A DNA stretch of 50,728 nt from Deltaproteobacteria bacterium (GTDB taxonomy: Bacteria; Desulfobacterota; Desulfomonilia; Desulfomonilales; Desulfomonilaceae), in assembly GCA_026388665.1 (NCBI GenBank), contig JAPLJJ010000044.1:1-50728 (forward strand), read 5' to 3'. Of the stretch, positions 21,355 to 30,895 are shown piece by piece (the stretch's first letter is position 1; each line of letters begins with the position of its first letter). Both the position numbers and the translations under genes were made by a program. Under the pieces are notes generated by a model. The model was not told the DNA's origin, did no database searches, and was given only the letters and a program-made list of their open reading frames with translations.

Positions 21355-21999
21355 TTGGGACAGAAAGTTCATCCTCATGGTTTTCGATTGGGCATAACTA
21401 GAACCTGGAACTCGAGGTGGTTTTCCCAAAGGGAATACGGCGTTTTTTTAATTGAGGACCTCAAACTCCGGGATTTTGTGAAGAAAAAACTATCCCAGGC
21501 AAGTATTGCGAAGATGGAGATAGAGAGAGCGGCCGGTAAGATCCGGATGATAATTCATACCGCTCGGCCCGGGGTGGTTATCGGTCCCAAGGGAGCCGAA
21601 ATTGAAAAATTGAGAAGAGAAATTCTTCGGCTCACCAATAAGGATGTCATTGTTGATGTTAAGGAAATTCGCAAGCCTGAAGTTGACGCTCAATTGGTGG
21701 CTGAAAATGTCGCTCAGCAACTGGAACGCAGGATAGCTTTTCGTCGGGCTATGAAGAAATCCGTTTCCAGTGCATTAAAATCCGGAGCCAAGGGTATTCG
21801 TATAGCTACCGCAGGGCGATTAGGCGGCGCGGAAATGGCCAGACGAGAATGGTACCGGGAGGGCCGGGTTCCTTTGCATACTTTGAGGGCAGACATAGAC
21901 TATGGCTTCGCTCAGGCAAAAACAACTTACGGAGTGATTGGCGTCAAAGTTTGGATCTTTAAGGGCGAGATGATCAAAAGCTCTGTTGGAGAAAGATAA
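21355..21999 (+). CDS. rpsC: 30S ribosomal protein S3
   Basis: A 214-residue S3 at the mRNA entry site with helicase-like function. Begins [22 protein letters not shown]; the KH domain has [15 protein letters not shown]; the C-terminal domain has [23 protein letters not shown]-type sequence. The start is TTG 21355 behind a strong AGGAGG (21343-21348). A 93-base spacer separates it from rplV. Confidence 0.96.
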   Translation: MGQKVHPHGFRLGITRTWNSRWFSQREYGVFLIEDLKLRDFVKKKLSQASIAKMEIERAAGKIRMIIHTARPGVVIGPKGAEIEKLRREILRLTNKDVIVDVKEIRKPEVDAQLVAENVAQQLERRIAFRRAMKKSVSSALKSGAKGIRIATAGRLGGAEMARREWYREGRVPLHTLRADIDYGFAQAKTTYGVIGVKVWIFKGEMIKSSVGER

Positions 22000-22000
22000 A

Positions 22001-22417
22001 ATGCTTGCGCCCAAGAAAGTCAAATACAGAAAAAAGCAAAAAGGTCGAATGAACGGCTCACCGCTCAGAGGAACACAGGTATCCTTCGGTGAGTACGGGT
22101 TAATGGCGCTTGAACCGATATGGGTAACATCCAGACAAATTGAGGCTGCTCGTATCGCCATGACACGCCACGTCAAAAGAGGCGGTAAAATTTGGATTCG
22201 AGTTTTTCCGGACAAGCCCATAACCAAGAAACCAGCAGAGACCAGAATGGGCAAAGGAAAAGGCGCTCCGGAGGAATGGGTCGCAGTTGTGCGACCTGGT
22301 ATTATAATGTATGAGATGGAAGGCGTTCCTGTTGAAGTGGCCAGAGAGGCTTTCCGACTCGCTGCCAGGAAACTGCCTTTAAAAACCCGTTTTGTGATTC
22401 GTGAGGAGTTGACATGA
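22001..22417 (+). CDS. rplP: 50S ribosomal protein L16
   Basis: A 138-residue L16 that contacts A-site tRNA. Begins [19 protein letters not shown] and has [24 protein letters not shown] and [19 protein letters not shown] 22001 directly follows the rpsC stop and fits the family; a GGAGA site lies within the end of rpsC. ATGA overlap with rpmC. Confidence 0.97.
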   Translation: MLAPKKVKYRKKQKGRMNGSPLRGTQVSFGEYGLMALEPIWVTSRQIEAARIAMTRHVKRGGKIWIRVFPDKPITKKPAETRMGKGKGAPEEWVAVVRPGIIMYEMEGVPVEVAREAFRLAARKLPLKTRFVIREELT

Positions 22418-22608
22418 AGCCCCCAGAATTGCGGGATCTTTCTGTTGAAGAATTGACCGTCAAAGAGAAAGAATTTCGAGAAGAGGAATTTAAGCTCCGC
22501 TTTAAGAAGGCCACCGGTCAACTGGAGAAAACTGCCCGGCTCGGCATTCTCCGGAAGGAGATTGCTCGGGTTAAAACTATAATTCGAGAGAAGAGGGGGT
22601 CTGCATGA
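22414..22608 (+). CDS. rpmC: 50S ribosomal protein L29
   Basis: A 64-residue, mainly helical L29 at the tunnel exit next to L23. Pattern [20 protein letters not shown] followed by [25 protein letters not shown] matches the family. It overlaps rplP and rpsQ by four bases each (ATGA), so the three are translated as a coupled set. Confidence 0.95.
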   Translation: MKPPELRDLSVEELTVKEKEFREEEFKLRFKKATGQLEKTARLGILRKEIARVKTIIREKRGSA

Positions 22609-22892
22609 CTAGCTCCTCTAACGAACGTAAACAGCGTAAGATACGTACCGGTATAGTTGTCAGCGACAAAATGGATAAAACCGTCGTCGTGGAAGTGAGC
22701 CGCACCGTCTTGCACCCGGTTTACAAAAAGTTCGTTCGTCGTAGGAAACGCTTCATGGCTCATGATGAAGATAACCGTTGCCGCATTGGTGACGAGGTCA
22801 TGATCGTGGAGACACGGCCGCTTAGTCGCCATAAGAACTGGCGTGTCCAAAAAATAGTTAAGGAAGCGGCTTTACCCGGAGGCGCCGCATGA
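22605..22892 (+). CDS. rpsQ: 30S ribosomal protein S17
   Basis: A 95-residue S17, a 16S rRNA-binding OB-fold protein. Core: [59 protein letters not shown]. Overlaps rpmC and rplN by four bases. The short tail EAALPGGAA is slightly longer than in E. coli. Confidence 0.96.
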   Translation: MTSSSNERKQRKIRTGIVVSDKMDKTVVVEVSRTVLHPVYKKFVRRRKRFMAHDEDNRCRIGDEVMIVETRPLSRHKNWRVQKIVKEAALPGGAA

Positions 22893-23257
22893 TTCAACAA
22901 CAAACGCGGATGGATGTCGCTGATAACTCAGGCGCAAAGGAAGTATATTGCGTTAAGATCCTCGGCGGCACCCGAAGAAAATACGCCAGCGTTGGTGACG
23001 TAGTTGTCGTATCCGTCAAACAGGCCATCCCTAATTCCAAGGTGAAAAAGGGAGAGGTCCATAAAGCGGTCGTCGTGCGGACTAAAAAGGCCGTGCGTCG
23101 TGCGGATGGCTCTTACATCCGATTCGATGATAACTCGGCTGTGTTGATTAACAATCAACTCGAACCCATCGGAACTCGAATTTTCGGGCCTGTCGCTCGA
23201 GAACTACGGGCCAAAAAATTTATGAAGATCGTGTCTCTCGCTCCGGAGGTTCTTTAG
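22889..23257 (+). CDS. rplN: 50S ribosomal protein L14
   Basis: A 122-residue L14 at the subunit interface. Begins [19 protein letters not shown], with [41 protein letters not shown] and [13 protein letters not shown], all family signatures. Four-base overlap with rpsQ. Confidence 0.97.
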   Translation: MIQQQTRMDVADNSGAKEVYCVKILGGTRRKYASVGDVVVVSVKQAIPNSKVKKGEVHKAVVVRTKKAVRRADGSYIRFDDNSAVLINNQLEPIGTRIFGPVARELRAKKFMKIVSLAPEVL

Positions 23258-23259
23258 AC

Positions 23260-23577
23260 ATGTCCAAGATCAAGAAAGATGATCGGGTGAAGGTGCTCGC
23301 GGGTAAAAACGCGGGTCGTGAAGGACGAGTTCTCAAGATTTTTAAGGAAAAAGACACCGCTCTTGTCGAAAGAATCAACATGATAAAAAGGCATACAAAG
23401 CCTGGCGGTAAAGCTGGACAGCAAGGTGGAATCGTAGAGAAAGAGGCTCCAATTAAATTGTCGAAGCTGATGCTAGTATGCCCTAAGTGTTCTAAACCAA
23501 CTCGTGTCGGCATACGGGTAGTCGAGACCAAACGCGCTCGGTACTGTAAAAAATGCTCAGAACAGTTGGAAAACTAG
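23260..23577 (+). CDS. rplX: 50S ribosomal protein L24 (with C-terminal zinc ribbon)
   Basis: A 105-residue L24, an assembly initiator of the 50S subunit. The N-terminal KOW motif is [22 protein letters not shown]; the C-terminal half holds CPKC and CKKC, forming a zinc ribbon found in L24 of several bacterial groups. It starts three bases after the rplN stop. Confidence 0.96.
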   Translation: MSKIKKDDRVKVLAGKNAGREGRVLKIFKEKDTALVERINMIKRHTKPGGKAGQQGGIVEKEAPIKLSKLMLVCPKCSKPTRVGIRVVETKRARYCKKCSEQLEN

Positions 23578-23590
23578 AAGGAATTTTCTG

Positions 23591-24133
23591 ATGCCGTCCC
23601 GACTCAAAGAATATTACTTCAAATCGGTTGTTTCTGCTTTGAGAGAGCAGTTCAAATATAAGAACGCCATGCAGGTTCCCGTTCTTAATAAGATCGTGAT
23701 TAATATGGGCCTCGGCGAAGCCATACAAAATGCGAAGGCTCTGGAAAGCGCTCAACAAGAACTGTCGGCTATATCCGGCCAGTTGCCGGTAATGCGTAAG
23801 GCGCGAAAATCAATAGCCACATTCAAGCTTCGTGAAGGTATGACCATCGGCTGCAAGGTGACCCTGAGAAGGGACAATATGTTTCACTTCCTCGACAAAT
23901 TGATTAACGTCGCGCTGCCTCGAGTTAGAGACTTTAGGGGCGTTAATCCCAAGGGCTTTGATGGACGAGGAAATTTTTCGATGGGAATCAAGGAACAGAT
24001 AATTTTTCCGGAAATAAATTATGACAAAATCGAAAAAAGTCGTGGCATGAACATAACCCTAGTGACTTCAGCCAAAACAGACGAGGAAGCCAAACGGCTG
24101 CTTGAGCACCTAGGAATGCCTTTTAGGAAATAG
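23591..24133 (+). CDS. rplE: 50S ribosomal protein L5
   Basis: A 180-residue L5 that binds 5S rRNA and contacts P-site tRNA. Motifs: [19 protein letters not shown]-like [20 protein letters not shown], and [20 protein letters not shown], with the typical ending [24 protein letters not shown] precedes the ATG. Confidence 0.97.
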   Translation: MPSRLKEYYFKSVVSALREQFKYKNAMQVPVLNKIVINMGLGEAIQNAKALESAQQELSAISGQLPVMRKARKSIATFKLREGMTIGCKVTLRRDNMFHFLDKLINVALPRVRDFRGVNPKGFDGRGNFSMGIKEQIIFPEINYDKIEKSRGMNITLVTSAKTDEEAKRLLEHLGMPFRK

Positions 24134-24159
24134 AAAAAGTCTCCTTACAAGGAGGAAAC

Positions 24160-24345
24160 GTGGCAAAGTTATCGATGATAGTAAAGGCCGGCAGGCCTCA
24201 GAAATTTTCAGTGAGGGCATATAATCGTTGCCAGATATGTGGACGACCGCGAGCATATTATCAAAAATTTCACATGTGTCGTATATGCTTAAGAGAACAG
24301 GCCCTTAGGGGTAACATCCCCGGCATGATCAAATCGAGCTGGTAG
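24160..24345 (+). CDS. rpsN: 30S ribosomal protein S14 type Z (zinc-binding)
   Basis: A 61-residue short-form S14 with CQIC and CRIC, the four zinc ligands, and the ending [11 protein letters not shown]. The long zinc-free form of E. coli is absent at this locus. GTG 24160 follows AAGGAGG, giving [16 protein letters not shown]. It lies between rplE and rpsH, as expected. Confidence 0.96.
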   Translation: MAKLSMIVKAGRPQKFSVRAYNRCQICGRPRAYYQKFHMCRICLREQALRGNIPGMIKSSW

Positions 24346-24358
24346 GGAGATTATTGTC

Positions 24359-24763
24359 ATGAGTATGACCGATCCAATAGCTGACATGCTGACTCGAATC
24401 CGGAACGCTCGGCAAGCGAGGAAGGATCAAGTAACCATCCCTGCCTCCAATCTCAAAATTGGGATAGTTCAAATCCTGAAAGAGGAAGGGTACATTAAGA
24501 AATATAAGGTCATACGGTCAGCTAAGAATAAACAGGGTGTTTTGAAATTGACCTTGAGGTTTGATGACGAAACTCAATGCACTATTGAGGGCTTATCCAG
24601 AACCTCCACTCCGGGCAGACGAGTCTACGTCAACAGGGACCATAACCTGAAAAGTCATGGAGGCGTTGGAATCTTTATCCTTTCTACGTCGCAGGGAATA
24701 ATGACGGACAAGGAAGCTCGGCACAGAGGAATTGGCGGCGAAGTGCTCTGCAGCGTCTGGTAG
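24359..24763 (+). CDS. rpsH: 30S ribosomal protein S8
   Basis: A 134-residue S8, which binds the central domain of 16S rRNA and in E. coli represses the spc operon. Begins MSMTDPIADMLTRIRNARQA and ends in STSQGIMTDKEARHRGIGGE followed by VLCSVW. The first ATG (24359) is used with GGGAG upstream; ATG 24365 is an alternative. Confidence 0.96.
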   Translation: MSMTDPIADMLTRIRNARQARKDQVTIPASNLKIGIVQILKEEGYIKKYKVIRSAKNKQGVLKLTLRFDDETQCTIEGLSRTSTPGRRVYVNRDHNLKSHGGVGIFILSTSQGIMTDKEARHRGIGGEVLCSVW

Positions 24764-24790
24764 CCCGTATGTTTCATAGGAGCGAAAGTA

Positions 24791-25330
24791 ATGTCTAGAA
24801 TAGGCAAAGCCCCAATACCCATTCCTGATGCCGTTAAAGTGACATTTGACGTCGCAGTTGTCAGTGTTGAAGGTCCAAAAGGCTCACTACAGTTGAATCT
24901 TTTAGATCTGGTGGGTTTGGATGTAGAGGATTCCGTGATTCGCGTGAGGGCTTTGGGAGAGGACCGAAGATCTAGAGCCATGCACGGCTTGTTTCGAAGC
25001 CTCATAAACAATATGGTGACCGGTGTTACATCCGGATTCGCCAAATCGTTAGAAATCGTCGGAGTCGGCTATAGGGCCGAAGCTAACCAGCAGAATCTGA
25101 CTTTGAATGTTGGGTATTCCAATCCCGTAGTCCTTCCGATCCCCGAAGGTCTTACCATTGAAGTGGAAAAGAACACCACCGTTCATGTCCGAGGCATTGA
25201 CAAACAACAGGTTGGAGAAATGGCCGCAAAAATTCGCCGAGTCCGAAAACCTGAGCCATATAGAGGCAAAGGTATCAGATACGTTGGCGAACAGATTAGA
25301 CGAAAAGTTGGAAAAGCGGGCTCCAAGTAG
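24791..25330 (+). CDS. rplF: 50S ribosomal protein L6
   Basis: A 179-residue L6 near the factor-binding site. Begins MSRIGKAPIPIPDAVKV and has KSLEIVGVGYRAE, LNVGYSNPVVLPIPEG and the ending KGIRYVGEQIRRKVGKAG. Normal length with the duplicated fold of the family. Confidence 0.97.
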   Translation: MSRIGKAPIPIPDAVKVTFDVAVVSVEGPKGSLQLNLLDLVGLDVEDSVIRVRALGEDRRSRAMHGLFRSLINNMVTGVTSGFAKSLEIVGVGYRAEANQQNLTLNVGYSNPVVLPIPEGLTIEVEKNTTVHVRGIDKQQVGEMAAKIRRVRKPEPYRGKGIRYVGEQIRRKVGKAGSK

Positions 25331-25368
25331 GCTGTTTAAGCTATCTATCGAGTGAAGAAGGATCCGAA

Positions 25369-25737
25369 ATGAGCAAGAATTCGGAAAAAATAGAGTCTAG
25401 AAAAAAGAGAACGCGACGTGTGCGTTTCAAGATAACAGGTGGTATTGAAAGACGCCGTCTGACGGTTTTTCGATCTAATCGGAATATCTTTGCACAGATT
25501 GTAGATGACGAGGCTGGAATCACACTAGTTCAATCGTCTACATTGGACAAAGGCTTCAGACGTCAAGCGGGCCAGCCTTTCAATAAGGATCTTGCCAGAG
25601 AGGTTGGAAAACGGATCGCGGCTAGAGCGTTAGCGTTGAATATAAGTAAGGTCGTTTTCGACAGAGGCCCATACCTATATCATGGCAAGGTAAAGGCCTT
25701 AGCTGATGGCGCTAGAGAAGCTGGATTAGAGTTTTAA
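25369..25737 (+). CDS. rplR: 50S ribosomal protein L18
   Basis: A 122-residue 5S rRNA-binding L18. A basic N-terminus [14 protein letters not shown] is followed by [42 protein letters not shown] and the end [19 protein letters not shown]. It lies between rplF and rpsE as usual. Confidence 0.97.
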   Translation: MSKNSEKIESRKKRTRRVRFKITGGIERRRLTVFRSNRNIFAQIVDDEAGITLVQSSTLDKGFRRQAGQPFNKDLAREVGKRIAARALALNISKVVFDRGPYLYHGKVKALADGAREAGLEF

Positions 25738-25762
25738 TTCTGATTGAAGGAGGAATCGCCCG

Positions 25763-26302
25763 TTGCTGAGTAGATCACAAATGTCTACCGAAGGCGAACT
25801 TAAGGACCGAGTGGTCCATTTAAGTCGCGTCGCCAAAGTCGTTAAAGGCGGAAGAAGATTTTCTTTTAGCGCTGTGGTCGTCGTTGGCGACGGTCAGGGC
25901 CGTGTAGGCTTCGGCTTGGGCAAAGCGAATGAAGTTCCCGAGGCTATTCGTAAAGGCGTTGAGCGAGCCAAAGCGTATATGATTGAAGTACCAATAGTAA
26001 ACGGCACTGTGCCTCATGAAATTATTGGGGAATACGGAGCGGCAAAGGTCTTGCTTAAACCAGCCGGTTCCGGAACCGGCGTTATCGCTGGGGGCGCAGT
26101 TAGGGCCGTGATGGAAGCTGTGGGAATCCGCGACATTTTGACGAAGTGTATAGGCACCAGGAACCCCCATAATGTTGTCAAAGCTACGTTTGATGGTCTA
26201 AAAGGCCTCAGGACACCTCTTCAAATAGCTAAGAGGCTTGGCAAGGTAGGCCAGACAGAAGACGAAAACGAAAGAGGAGAGGAAAACTTAGGCAATGCTT
26301 AA
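25763..26302 (+). CDS. rpsE: 30S ribosomal protein S5
   Basis: A 179-residue S5 involved in decoding accuracy. Motifs: [63 protein letters not shown] and [19 protein letters not shown] 25763 has a strong AAGGAGG nine bases upstream; the next in-frame ATG at 25781 is possible. The C-terminal tail [13 protein letters not shown] is acidic. Overlaps rpmD by eight bases. Confidence 0.95.
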   Translation: MLSRSQMSTEGELKDRVVHLSRVAKVVKGGRRFSFSAVVVVGDGQGRVGFGLGKANEVPEAIRKGVERAKAYMIEVPIVNGTVPHEIIGEYGAAKVLLKPAGSGTGVIAGGAVRAVMEAVGIRDILTKCIGTRNPHNVVKATFDGLKGLRTPLQIAKRLGKVGQTEDENERGEENLGNA

Positions 26303-26474
26303 AGTGACCCTCAAAAAGAGCAAAATTAAGGCGACCAAGAGTCAGAGAGAAACGATTCGTGGATTGGGTTTAACTAGGATCAATTCTTCCCGAGTTTTGG
26401 AAGACACTCCCGCTATTCGAGGTATGGCCGGTAAGGTAGGACACCTTGTTGATGTGGAGAAAATTGATAATTAG
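26295..26474 (+). CDS. rpmD: 50S ribosomal protein L30
   Basis: A 59-residue L30: [20 protein letters not shown], then [20 protein letters not shown] and the end [17 protein letters not shown]. The GLGL and NSSR/ED features match the family. It starts eight bases inside rpsE and lies between rpsE and rplO, the standard place. Too short to be called by size alone, but synteny and sequence agree. Confidence 0.95.
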   Translation: MLKVTLKKSKIKATKSQRETIRGLGLTRINSSRVLEDTPAIRGMAGKVGHLVDVEKIDN

Positions 26475-26503
26475 CCGAAACTCGGTCAAAAACGGAGCTG
26501 ATC

Positions 26504-26932
26504 ATGGATTTGTCAAACCTAGCGCGACCAGACAGAGCGGGCAAACGCAAGCGAGTTGGTCGAGGAGAATCATCCGGTCTCGGTAAGACTTGCGGCAAGG
26601 GACACAAAGGCCAGAAGTCTCGTTCGGGTGGAAAAGTAGGAAGAGGCTTTGAAGGCGGACAGATGCCTTTGCAAAGACGTCTGCCCAAAAAGGGTTTCAA
26701 TAATGTCTTTCGAACGGAATACAATATTGTTTCTCTTGAAACAATTTCTAAGTTGAAGCCGTCAGAGCCAATCACAAGCGCACTATTGCGCGAGAATAAG
26801 CTGGTAAAGAGAGTCGGTCCGGTGAAGCTGCTTTCCGACGGCGAAGTTTCTGCAGCCTACGTAATACGTTTGGAAGCGGTAAGCGAGAACGCTCGCAAGA
26901 AGATTCAAGATGCAGGTGGTGTCATTGAGTAA
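26504..26932 (+). CDS. rplO: 50S ribosomal protein L15
   Basis: A 142-residue L15. The glycine/lysine-rich N-terminal arm has KRKRVGRGESSGLGKTCGKG and GHKGQKSRSGGKVGRGFEGG, then PLQRRLPKKGFNN; the globular end includes SENARKKIQDAGG. Followed by secY. Confidence 0.97.
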   Translation: MDLSNLARPDRAGKRKRVGRGESSGLGKTCGKGHKGQKSRSGGKVGRGFEGGQMPLQRRLPKKGFNNVFRTEYNIVSLETISKLKPSEPITSALLRENKLVKRVGPVKLLSDGEVSAAYVIRLEAVSENARKKIQDAGGVIE

Positions 26933-27010
26933 CAGGCTGCATGGAGACTTCTCTTTTAATTTTGCATCTCACAAGAGCGGATTACACGCGGTACATGTAG
27001 GAGACCTTTC

Positions 27011-28303
27011 TTGATAGGTTCCATCGCTAACATAGCCAAGATTCCGGAATTGAAGCGTAGGGTGTTTTTTACGCTCGTCATGCTTCTTGTTTATCGATTG
27101 GGCGTTCACGTTCCAACCCCGGGAATTAACACAGCAGCGTTGAAGGATTTTTTCAGCCGTTACCAAGAGACGCTTTTTGGTGTTATCGACATGTTTACAG
27201 GTGGAGCGCTGGAAAACTTTTCGGTATTTTCATTAGGTATCATGCCATATATTAGCGCGTCCATTATTTTGCAACTCCTCACCGTCGTAGTGCCGCACCT
27301 GGAACGCCTTTCAAAAGAGGGTGAAGCAGGTAGAAAGAAAATTACCCAGTACACTCGTTATGGAACGGTTGTTTTATCTCTCGTTCAAAGTATGGGTATA
27401 AGTATCGGGCTAGCCCAGACAGAGAACCTTGTTTACATGTCTAAGCCGGCTTTTGTCCTATTGTCTATGGTTACGTTGACTGCCGGAACCGCTTTTATAA
27501 TGTGGATAGGCGAACAAATTACCGAGCGAGGAATAGGGAACGGTATTTCACTTATAATTTTTGCAGGTATTGTAGCTCGAATGCCTTCGGCTTTAGGTAG
27601 CACGATTCAACTGGTCCAAACCGGAGACCTTGGTTTTCTTGTTTTGCTTTTGTTAATAGCGATCATGATCGCAGTAATAGCAACAATTGTCTTTATGGAA
27701 AGAGGACAGCGGCGCATACCGGTTCAATACGCTAAACGAGTTGTCGGTAGACGAATTTATGGTGGTCAAACCACCCACCTTCCCCTGAAGGTTAATACAG
27801 CCGGAGTTATACCTCCTATATTCGCGTCGTCTTTGATAATTTTTCCTGCTACTGTAGCTCAATTCTTAAATATCCCGATTGTAACCTCAGTAACGAATTG
27901 GCTACGTCCTGGCACAGTAGTCTATGAATTATTCTACGTAGGTTTAATTGTTTTCTTTTGCTATTTTTACACTGCGGTCACCTTTAATCCGGTTGATGTC
28001 GCCGAGAACATGAAAAAATACGGTGGATATATCCCCGGAATTAGGCCGGGTAAAAGGACAGCTCAGTACATTGATAGGGTCTTAACAAGGATTACATTAG
28101 GGGGCGCAATTTACATATCGGTAGTGTGTGTTCTGCCTTCTATACTCATTAGCCGGTTCAATGCCCCCTTCTATTTCGGTGGAACCTCTTTGTTAATTGT
28201 TGTAGGGGTAGCGCTTGATACCCTGTCTCAGATAGAAACCCATTTGATTCAAAGGCATTATGAAGGTTTCATTCGTACAGGGCGAATAAAGGGAAGACGC
28301 TGA
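27011..28303 (+). CDS. secY: Protein translocase subunit SecY
   Basis: A 430-residue channel protein with ten expected membrane spans. Landmarks: the plug region after [26 protein letters not shown], cytosolic loop [15 protein letters not shown], and the C5-type loop [21 protein letters not shown]. Start is TTG 27011 with AGGAGA upstream. Together with SecE (482-688) it forms the Sec channel. Length is normal. Confidence 0.97.
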   Translation: MIGSIANIAKIPELKRRVFFTLVMLLVYRLGVHVPTPGINTAALKDFFSRYQETLFGVIDMFTGGALENFSVFSLGIMPYISASIILQLLTVVVPHLERLSKEGEAGRKKITQYTRYGTVVLSLVQSMGISIGLAQTENLVYMSKPAFVLLSMVTLTAGTAFIMWIGEQITERGIGNGISLIIFAGIVARMPSALGSTIQLVQTGDLGFLVLLLLIAIMIAVIATIVFMERGQRRIPVQYAKRVVGRRIYGGQTTHLPLKVNTAGVIPPIFASSLIIFPATVAQFLNIPIVTSVTNWLRPGTVVYELFYVGLIVFFCYFYTAVTFNPVDVAENMKKYGGYIPGIRPGKRTAQYIDRVLTRITLGGAIYISVVCVLPSILISRFNAPFYFGGTSLLIVVGVALDTLSQIETHLIQRHYEGFIRTGRIKGRR

Positions 28304-28331
28304 AAAAGTTTTGTAACTCAAGGAGGGAAAC

Positions 28332-28979
28332 ATGAGGATCATATTGTTGGGAGGACCTGGTTCTGGAAAAGGAACTCAAGCTAAGATGTTAGTCGACAAA
28401 CTTGGCATTCCTCAGATATCTACCGGTGATATCTTCAGAGCAGCCCTTAAAGAAGGCACCCCCATGGGTTTAAAAACCAAGACTTTTATGGACAAGGGAG
28501 AACTTGTGCCGGATGACGTCGTAATCGGTGTTGTGGAAGAAAGACTTGCGAAACCGGACCTCGACAAAGGTTACATGCTCGATGGATTCCCCAGAACGCT
28601 TGCTCAGGCCAAGGCCCTCGATAAGATCCTTGAAAATCAAGGAAAGGCCATTTCCCATGCGGTATTAGTCGATGTTCCCGATGAGGAATTGGTCAAAAGA
28701 CTCTCTGGAAGACGCACATGCCGGAACTCCGCTTGTGGCGCTATGTTTCACGTGATGTTTAATCCATCCAAAAAAGATGGCATTTGTGATGCTTGCGGTT
28801 CCGAACTTTACCAGAGAAATGACGATAATGAAAAGACAATACGGGAAAGATTGGGCGTCTACAACAATCAGACAGCCCCTCTCATTCAGTATTACGAAGC
28901 AAAGAGTCTCTTGAGAAAAGTTGAGGGTTTGGGACCCATCGAACAAATTTTCGGTCGGATAGAGCAGGCAATAGCATAA
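28332..28979 (+). CDS. adk: Adenylate kinase (zinc-lid type)
   Basis: A 215-residue kinase for ATP + AMP to 2 ADP. P-loop [10 protein letters not shown] at 7-16, AMP-binding region with [16 protein letters not shown] at 84-89, lid GRRT. The lid carries C130, C135, C152 and C155, a zinc site, but the first pair is spaced C-x4-C rather than the usual C-x2-C. It is in the usual position after secY. AGGAGG precedes the ATG. Confidence 0.96.
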   Translation: MRIILLGGPGSGKGTQAKMLVDKLGIPQISTGDIFRAALKEGTPMGLKTKTFMDKGELVPDDVVIGVVEERLAKPDLDKGYMLDGFPRTLAQAKALDKILENQGKAISHAVLVDVPDEELVKRLSGRRTCRNSACGAMFHVMFNPSKKDGICDACGSELYQRNDDNEKTIRERLGVYNNQTAPLIQYYEAKSLLRKVEGLGPIEQIFGRIEQAIA

Positions 28980-29014
28980 ATGGCCTTTTCGCTCGAAGAA
29001 ACAAGGAGGCGCTC

Positions 29015-29128
29015 ATGAAAGTGAGGGCATCGGTAAAACGTATCTGTGACAAATGCAAGATAATCAAACGTAAGGGTATAGTAAGAGTCATCTGCGAAAA
29101 CCCAAAACACAAGCAGCGACAGGGTTAA
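29015..29128 (+). CDS. rpmJ: 50S ribosomal protein L36
   Basis: A 37-residue protein [20 protein letters not shown] followed by [18 protein letters not shown]11, C14, C27 and H32 form the zinc site of the classical L36. AAGGAGG precedes the ATG. It directly follows adk; map and infA, which often lie between, are not here. Confidence 0.96.
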   Translation: MKVRASVKRICDKCKIIKRKGIVRVICENPKHKQRQG

Positions 29129-29167
29129 TCTCTGTGACTGTTTGTTGTTAACGCCTGGAGGAATATC

Positions 29168-29536
29168 GTGGCGCGAATTGCTGGGATCGACCTTCCCAAA
29201 AACAAACGTATGGAAATTGCTCTGACCTACATTTATGGAATTGGAAGAGTTACGGCTCTGAAGATTCTGGAAGAATCGGGGCTCGATCCGGGCATGAACT
29301 CGGATAAATTGACTGAGGTTGATGTTGCGAAAATTCGCGAGGCTATTGATCGCTCGTACAAGGTCGAGGGTGATTTACGTCGCGAAGTGAGCATGAACAT
29401 CAAGAGGCTTATGGACCTTGGCTGTTATAGAGGGCTTCGTCACCGGAGAGGATTGCCTGTCAGAGGGCAGCGAACTCATACCAACGCGAGAACTCGAAAA
29501 GGACCCCGGAAAATGCAGATCGGTAAAAAGAAATAG
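29168..29536 (+). CDS. rpsM: 30S ribosomal protein S13
   Basis: A 122-residue S13 at the head-50S bridge. GTG 29168 follows GGAGG. Begins [20 protein letters not shown] with IYGIGR, then [20 protein letters not shown] and the basic tail [17 protein letters not shown]. First gene of the alpha operon set. Confidence 0.97.
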   Translation: MARIAGIDLPKNKRMEIALTYIYGIGRVTALKILEESGLDPGMNSDKLTEVDVAKIREAIDRSYKVEGDLRREVSMNIKRLMDLGCYRGLRHRRGLPVRGQRTHTNARTRKGPRKMQIGKKK

Positions 29537-29573
29537 GCTATTTTTCTAAGTTCATGTTCTTCACAGGACTTAC

Positions 29574-29647
29574 TTGGTACAAATATGATCGGTGAATATG
29601 AATCCGATCAATGAACAACGCCAATTTTATCAATTATTGATAATTGG
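29574..29647 (+). promoter_or_regulatory. Leader between rpsM and rpsK: two stem-loops and a weak promoter-like pair
   Basis: GATCGG (29587-29592) pairs with CCGATC (29604-29609). A second AT-rich imperfect inverted repeat spans 29621-29647, with TTATCAAT next to ATTGATAA. TTGGTA (29574-29579) and TATGAA (29597-29602) are 17 bases apart and could be a weak promoter. The 129-base spacer is long for this operon; in E. coli S4 represses the alpha operon through a leader structure upstream of rpsM. Confidence 0.35.
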
Positions 29648-29665
29648 TCCGTAACGGAGAGATTA

Positions 29666-30055
29666 ATGCCGAGAAGGCGGATAGTTAGAAAAAAGAAAGA
29701 GCGGCGAAATGTTCCCAGAGGGGTCGCTCACATACAATCGACTTTCAATAACACCATAGTTACAATTACAGATCCTCAAGGGAATGTAGTGGCGTGGTCT
29801 TCCGCCGGAACACAGGGATTTAAGGGTTCCAGAAAATCCACACCATTCGCGGCGCAGTTGGCCGCAGAAGACGCAGCCCGTAAGGCAATGGAAAATGGCA
29901 TGAGGCATGTCGAGGTGTTGATAAATGGACCGGGGGCCGGTCGAGAAGCGGCATTGCGATCCCTCCAGGCAGCGGGTTTTCAAATCACTTTGATAAAAGA
30001 TGTTACACCTATACCACACAATGGCTGTAGACCACCCAAGAGAAGACGTGTCTAG
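29666..30055 (+). CDS. rpsK: 30S ribosomal protein S11
   Basis: A 129-residue S11 of the platform. After a basic N-terminus: [40 protein letters not shown] and the end [18 protein letters not shown], a highly conserved S11 tail. AACGGAGAG precedes the ATG. Confidence 0.97.
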   Translation: MPRRRIVRKKKERRNVPRGVAHIQSTFNNTIVTITDPQGNVVAWSSAGTQGFKGSRKSTPFAAQLAAEDAARKAMENGMRHVEVLINGPGAGREAALRSLQAAGFQITLIKDVTPIPHNGCRPPKRRRV

Positions 30056-30099
30056 TGTGGCTGTGTAGGGATTTCTGCTTTTGATAAAGGAGTCTTAGC

Positions 30100-30726
30100 T
30101 TGGCGCGTTATCGAGATTCAGTTTGCAGATTCTGCCGGCGTGAAACAACCAAGTTGTTTCTCAAAGGAGACCGGTGTTATTCAGACAAGTGTTCTGTTGA
30201 GAGACGCAGTTATCCTCCTGGCCAACACGGTCAGGGGCGAGTGAAGTATACCGATTACGGAGTGCAGCTCCGTGAAAAACAAAAGGTGCGACGTATCTAC
30301 GGGCTTCTTGAGAAACAATTCCGGAATTATGCTCACTTGGCTGAACAGCGTCGAGGTGTGACCGGAGAAAATCTGTTGCTCTTGCTTGAATCTCGGTTGG
30401 ATAACATTGTATTCAGGATGGGGTTCGCTTCGTCTAGATCGGAAGCCCGACAGCTTATCAATCATGGGCATTTTCTGGTGAATGGTAGAAAAGTGGATAT
30501 ACCGTCTTTTCTAACCAAACCTGGAATGGTCCTGGAAGTTAAAGAAAAAAGCAAGAAACTCAGATCGATAGAAGACTCTATGTCCGCCGTCGGACGTAGG
30601 CCCGTTCCCGCTTGGTTAGAAGTGGACGTCGAAAACTGCAAGGGAACAATTAAAGGTGTCCCGACACGGGAGGAATTGCCTCCGACGATCAGGGAACAAC
30701 TTATCGTCGAGTTTTATTCCAAATAG
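30100..30726 (+). CDS. rpsD: 30S ribosomal protein S4 (zinc-binding form)
   Basis: A 208-residue S4 that nucleates 30S assembly. The N-terminal part has CRFC and two further cysteines in DRCYSDKCS, a zinc site, followed by [11 protein letters not shown]; the S4 RNA-binding domain contains [20 protein letters not shown] and [13 protein letters not shown] 30100 has AAAGGAG upstream. A terminator-like hairpin follows the gene. Confidence 0.96.
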   Translation: MARYRDSVCRFCRRETTKLFLKGDRCYSDKCSVERRSYPPGQHGQGRVKYTDYGVQLREKQKVRRIYGLLEKQFRNYAHLAEQRRGVTGENLLLLLESRLDNIVFRMGFASSRSEARQLINHGHFLVNGRKVDIPSFLTKPGMVLEVKEKSKKLRSIEDSMSAVGRRPVPAWLEVDVENCKGTIKGVPTREELPPTIREQLIVEFYSK

Positions 30727-30769
30727 AAGTTCGTGTGACTATTACAACACATGGAGCGCGAAAGGATAC

Positions 30770-30809
30770 GCCGTTTGCCCGGAAATATGGCGCACGGAAA
30801 CGGCTTTTT
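30770..30809 (+). terminator. Hairpin with T-run between rpsD and rpoA
   Basis: GCCGTTT (30770-30776) pairs with AAACGGC (30798-30804), directly followed by TTTTT. An inner TGCC/GGC(G)CA pairing extends the structure. It is placed to reduce transcription into rpoA; partial termination is likelier than full since rpoA has no obvious own promoter. Confidence 0.55.
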
Positions 30810-30895
30810 ACTCTGCAATGTGTTGATTTGTTAATAAAAAACAACGCCTGATTAAGGCTCAGATCAGCGACTGCGCAGATTACGAGAGGAAAGCC

